Below, in pieces: positions 42,500-44,725 of a DNA stretch of 44,725 bases (position 1 is the stretch's first letter; each line of letters starts with the position of its first letter). Both the position numbers and the translations under genes were made by a program. The stretch is taken from the NCBI GenBank assembly GCA_027318865.1, contig DAHVOJ010000011.1:1-44725 (forward strand), written 5' to 3'. The notes below the pieces were generated by a model. That model was not told the origin of the DNA, made no database searches, and worked only from the letters and a program-made list of their open reading frames with translations. Source of the DNA: a bacterium (GTDB taxonomy: Bacteria > SZUA-79 > Acidulodesulfobacterales > Acidulodesulfobacteraceae).

Positions 42500-43477
42500 C
42501 TAAATTAAATCCTCATTTACGCAGTTCGTTAAATCCCCGTTATCTATCCAGCCGTTTATATTTTCGGCGCATATGCGGGAAATATCCGCAATAGATTCAT
42601 ATGTAGCGCCGCCTATGTGCGGAGTAGCTACAACGTTAAAATGAAATATATCGTCGCTTATATGAACGGGTTCTTCCCAGAACACGTCAAGACCCGCTCC
42701 TTTAATTTTTCCGCTTTTTAATCCTTTTAAAAGAGAATCTTTATCGATTAATCCTGCCCTTCCTACGTTTATTACGCATACGCCGGATTTCATCAAACCT
42801 ACAGTTTCGTCGTTAATTAAATTTTCGGTATTTTTTTCTAATGGAACGGCAAGTACGATATAATCTACCGACGGCAAAATTTTTTTAAAATCGTCGTCAA
42901 CCGTTCCGGCGAACTTAATTCCAAGCTTTTCGGCATAACCGGCCCCAGGCTTGCCGTGTTTCAAGCCGTAAATTTCGGGCTTAAACGGCTTCAAAATTTT
43001 TATTAATTCCTGCCCTATGCCGCCGAGTCCGACAATCCCGATTTTTTTTTCCGAAATGCTGTGTCCTATAGGCTGATTAGCGACGCCGTGATTTATAGAG
43101 TTAACGCATCCGTTATAATCTCTTGCAAGCGCTAAAATAAAAAACAGGGACAATTCGGCAACCGAAACTGCGTTATAAGTACCCGCCGTAGGCGCATTAA
43201 ATACCAAAACGTCCTTTTTCGATGCATAACCCATATCGACGTTTTCGTAACCTATGCCAAACTGCTGTATAGCTTTGACGTTGGGCAAAGACAAAATATC
43301 TTCCCCTATCGGAATTCCGGCATTGACTATTAAAACTAAATTTTCTGAATTTTTAATATTATCGGTTTCGTTTAAAAAATCCTCTTTATTTGAATAATGC
43401 CTAACATTATGACCGTCAAGAAAAGGTTTTAATATATTATACATTTCTCTCGATCTTAATATCGCGACAATATTCAT
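42500..43477 (-). CDS. D-isomer-specific 2-hydroxyacid dehydrogenase
   Basis: A 325-aa NAD-dependent dehydrogenase of the phosphoglycerate/hydroxyacid family. Rossmann motif GIVGLGGIGQEL (about 148-159), catalytic Arg in INVGRAGLIDKDSL, Glu in LDVFWEEP and His in VVATPHIGGATYE. The substrate (phosphoglycerate, glyoxylate, D-lactate or other) cannot be told from sequence; no ACT domain, so not a typical SerA. It follows the exported repeat protein gene by 27 nt on the same strand, so may be co-transcribed. Confidence 0.88.
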   Translation of the reverse strand: MNIVAILRSREMYNILKPFLDGHNVRHYSNKEDFLNETDNIKNSENLVLIVNAGIPIGEDILSLPNVKAIQQFGIGYENVDMGYASKKDVLVFNAPTAGTYNAVSVAELSLFFILALARDYNGCVNSINHGVANQPIGHSISEKKIGIVGLGGIGQELIKILKPFKPEIYGLKHGKPGAGYAEKLGIKFAGTVDDDFKKILPSVDYIVLAVPLEKNTENLINDETVGLMKSGVCVINVGRAGLIDKDSLLKGLKSGKIKGAGLDVFWEEPVHISDDIFHFNVVATPHIGGATYESIADISRICAENINGWIDNGDLTNCVNEDLI

Positions 43478-43504
43478 AATAATTTGTAGATTTTGTTTAT
43501 TTTG

Positions 43505-43891
43505 TTATTTTTTTGCAGATTTTACCGCTTTTTTCATGGATTTTTTTGAAACTTTTTCTGCCACTATTATAGTTTTAACGCTCGGCTGTGCCGTGCTGCC
43601 TTTTAAAGATCCCTCGCCGGTGCAGAGCTGGATTTTTTTATCGTATGTATATTTATCGGGACAGATATAGATATGATTTTTACCTTTAAATTTATTCACT
43701 TTAGTCTGCGGCAAAGCATCATATCCCTTTAAACTGCCTTTACCGACGCAAAGCTGTATTTTAGGATTATACGAATATCCTAACGGACAATAAAACCTGG
43801 CATAAGATATTGCCGAAAAAATAGATACCGATGCAATAACGGCTAAAACCGAAAATAATGCCGAAACCGCTAATGATTTAAAGCTTTTCAT
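43505..43891 (-). CDS. small exported protein with duplicated Cys motif
   Basis: A 128-aa protein of unknown function. Residues 1-31 look like a signal peptide or anchor (hydrophobic 8-28). It contains two copies of CPxxYxYxxKIQLC-x-G-x-GSLKG, at 35-56 and 77-98, spaced exactly 42 residues apart, so two likely disulfide-bonded units. The last 20 residues are Lys/Ser-rich and basic. Its promoter is excellent (43925-43953). No family recognised. Confidence 0.72.
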   Translation of the reverse strand: MKSFKSLAVSALFSVLAVIASVSIFSAISYARFYCPLGYSYNPKIQLCVGKGSLKGYDALPQTKVNKFKGKNHIYICPDKYTYDKKIQLCTGEGSLKGSTAQPSVKTIIVAEKVSKKSMKKAVKSAKK

Positions 43892-43924
43892 AGATTAAAC
43901 CCCCGTTTAAATTTAATTTAAATT

Positions 43925-43953
43925 ATTATAACATTAAAGGCATAGTTTGTGAA
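43925..43953 (-). promoter_or_regulatory. promoter of the exported duplicated-Cys protein
   Basis: On the minus strand TTCACA (43953-43948), exactly 17 nt, then TATAAT (43930-43925). The ATG at 43891 is 33 nt further with a G-rich site (ACGGGGGT) about 8 nt before it. Three ATAAGGCT copies (43961, 43973, 43989) lie just upstream and could be activator sites. Confidence 0.65.
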
Positions 43954-43994
43954 TATTTTTATAAGGCTTTTTATAAGGCTTTGTTTTCATAAGG

Positions 43995-44606
43995 CTACAT
44001 TAGAGAACCGTCGTAACTTACGAGACCCGTAACCGGATAAATATAAAAGGTCAGCTGGGACGGCGAAGCGCCGAAGGATAAAGATATCGGCGTGGAGGCG
44101 TTATTGCCGTACGGCTGAAAAACGGCGCCGCCTGTAGATGGACAAGGATTGCCGTTGCTTTGAAACGTTCCGGGCGCGCCCTGCGAATTAAAGGCGATAT
44201 AGTCTGCCGTGAACCCCTGCCCCTGCACGCCGTAACTTATGCCGTAATTCATAGTTACGTAAAAATTATCGGCGGTTTGCGCTAACGGATTTACAAGCGG
44301 CTGAAGAGAAGAATTAATTGAAGTACCGTTGCAGGCGCACACCGCGTAACCCGAATAAGCCGTGCCGCTGCTCCCCAGAGTGCACGAAGGATTTGAGCCG
44401 GTTGCAGAAAACGCTACCGCCGTATATGTAAAATGGCTCATAGCATAATTTTGGGCATATCTTAACGCAGATTGAATCTGCCTTTCGTACATTCCCCTGT
44501 CGCTCGAAACCGCCGAATTCAACCCGATAGTCCCGATAATCCCCAGAACGCCTAGCAAAATTATTACCATCATTATTTCTACTAAAGTGAAACCCTTTCT
44601 ATTCAT
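43995..44606 (-). CDS. type IV pilin-like / GspH-FimT pseudopilin
   Basis: A 203-aa prepilin. It starts MNRKGFTLVEIMMVIILLGVL: a short basic leader cut by prepilin peptidase after Gly5, then Phe+1 and Glu+5, and an N-terminal helix that embeds in the fibre. The rest is beta-rich and Gly/Ser/Asn-rich with a few Cys (CACN at ~88-91), like minor pseudopilins. Probably a minor subunit of a type IV pilus or type II secretion-like machine; no assembly genes are visible before the window ends. The ATG sits 9 nt after a TATAAT (44616-44621) with no Shine-Dalgarno. Confidence 0.85.
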   Translation of the reverse strand: MNRKGFTLVEIMMVIILLGVLGIIGTIGLNSAVSSDRGMYERQIQSALRYAQNYAMSHFTYTAVAFSATGSNPSCTLGSSGTAYSGYAVCACNGTSINSSLQPLVNPLAQTADNFYVTMNYGISYGVQGQGFTADYIAFNSQGAPGTFQSNGNPCPSTGGAVFQPYGNNASTPISLSFGASPSQLTFYIYPVTGLVSYDGSLM

Positions 44607-44615
44607 AGTATTTAA

Positions 44616-44621
44616 ATTATA
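44616..44621 (-). promoter_or_regulatory. -10 box of the pilin gene
   Basis: TATAAT on the minus strand ends 9 nt before the pilin ATG. No Shine-Dalgarno and no clear -35 are visible. The predicted leader is 1-3 nt. Confidence 0.4.
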
Positions 44622-44647
44622 TCATTATTGCGGTATTTTTTTTAAAT

Positions 44648-44697
44648 ATGTTAATAACTTTTAAAATGTCTATATATAAATAACTTTTAATTTGTCT
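44648..44697. repeat. IS end, inverted relative to 701-750
   Basis: ATGTTAATAACTTTTAAAA at 44648-44666 then AACTTTTAATTTGTC at 44682-44696 mirror the two repeats at 703-742 (reverse complement), with the same ~26-nt spacing. One 15-mer is exact; the other has two changes. Read as the terminal repeat of a second IS copy whose body lies to the right of the window. Confidence 0.65.
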
Positions 44698-44725
44698 ATT
44701 CCTTAACTAAAAATAATAATAAAAT

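Noticed and set aside
43961-43996. Three ATAAGGCT repeats as a CRISPR or iteron array
   Set aside because: Only three short units at uneven spacing (12 and 16 nt), one overlapping the pilin stop codon. At most regulator sites.

Overview
The window is a bacterial chromosomal segment, AT-rich and densely packed, made almost entirely of housekeeping genes. The gene order rpmF-plsX-fabH-fabK-fabD-fabG-acpP-fabF-rpiB-glyA-nrdR-ribD-ribE-ribBA-ribH-nusB, the rpsP-rimM-trmD-rplS block, two-subunit pyruvate carboxylase and a TusA-like protein with an in-frame UGA all fit a deltaproteobacterium-like lineage, possibly an uncultivated sulfur-metabolising one. That placement is inferred from gene order and protein flavour only.

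Layout. 1-750: C-terminal remnant of an ISNCY/IS1202-type transposase and the IS end. A matching inverted end lies at 44648-44697, so the window looks bounded by two IS copies. 751-3343: a Spy/CpxP-like exported protein, an OmpR-type response regulator with a 17-codon stump of its kinase, a Phd/PIN toxin-antitoxin pair, and six TGTTAMA-like heptamers spaced by one helical turn. 3344-20399: fxsA on the plus strand, then a long minus-strand run (valS, rpmF, fatty-acid synthesis, rpiB, glyA, nrdR, riboflavin genes, nusB, a probable selenocysteine TusA, rph). 20472-27448: plus-strand information-processing genes (dnaX, ybaB, recR, ffh, rpsP, rimM, trmD, rplS) plus a phasin-like protein and acylphosphatase. 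27432-43477: minus-strand genes (ileS, tpiA, a DsrE-like protein, hisS, pycA, pycB, amrB, gltX, rnhB, yraN, a nitrilase, nadE, rsmI, and a 2-hydroxyacid dehydrogenase). 43505-44606: a small exported protein with a duplicated Cys motif and a type IV pilin/pseudopilin.

The strongest unusual signal is a TusA-family gene at 4571-4831 (minus) that stays hidden if UGA is read as stop. Its UGA falls exactly on the catalytic Cys of TusA and is followed by a 7-bp hairpin with a GGUC loop at the right distance for a bacterial SECIS. Second is a 164-166 bp nested-palindrome element present twice in opposite orientations (23153-23318 and 36999-37162). Its outer 20-nt arms differ between copies, yet each copy is perfectly self-complementary. 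Third is a set of genes (dnaX, fxsA, valS, the pilin) whose -10 box lies 6-9 nt before the ATG with no Shine-Dalgarno, suggesting leaderless mRNAs.

No tRNA, rRNA, CRISPR array or recognisable riboswitch was seen.
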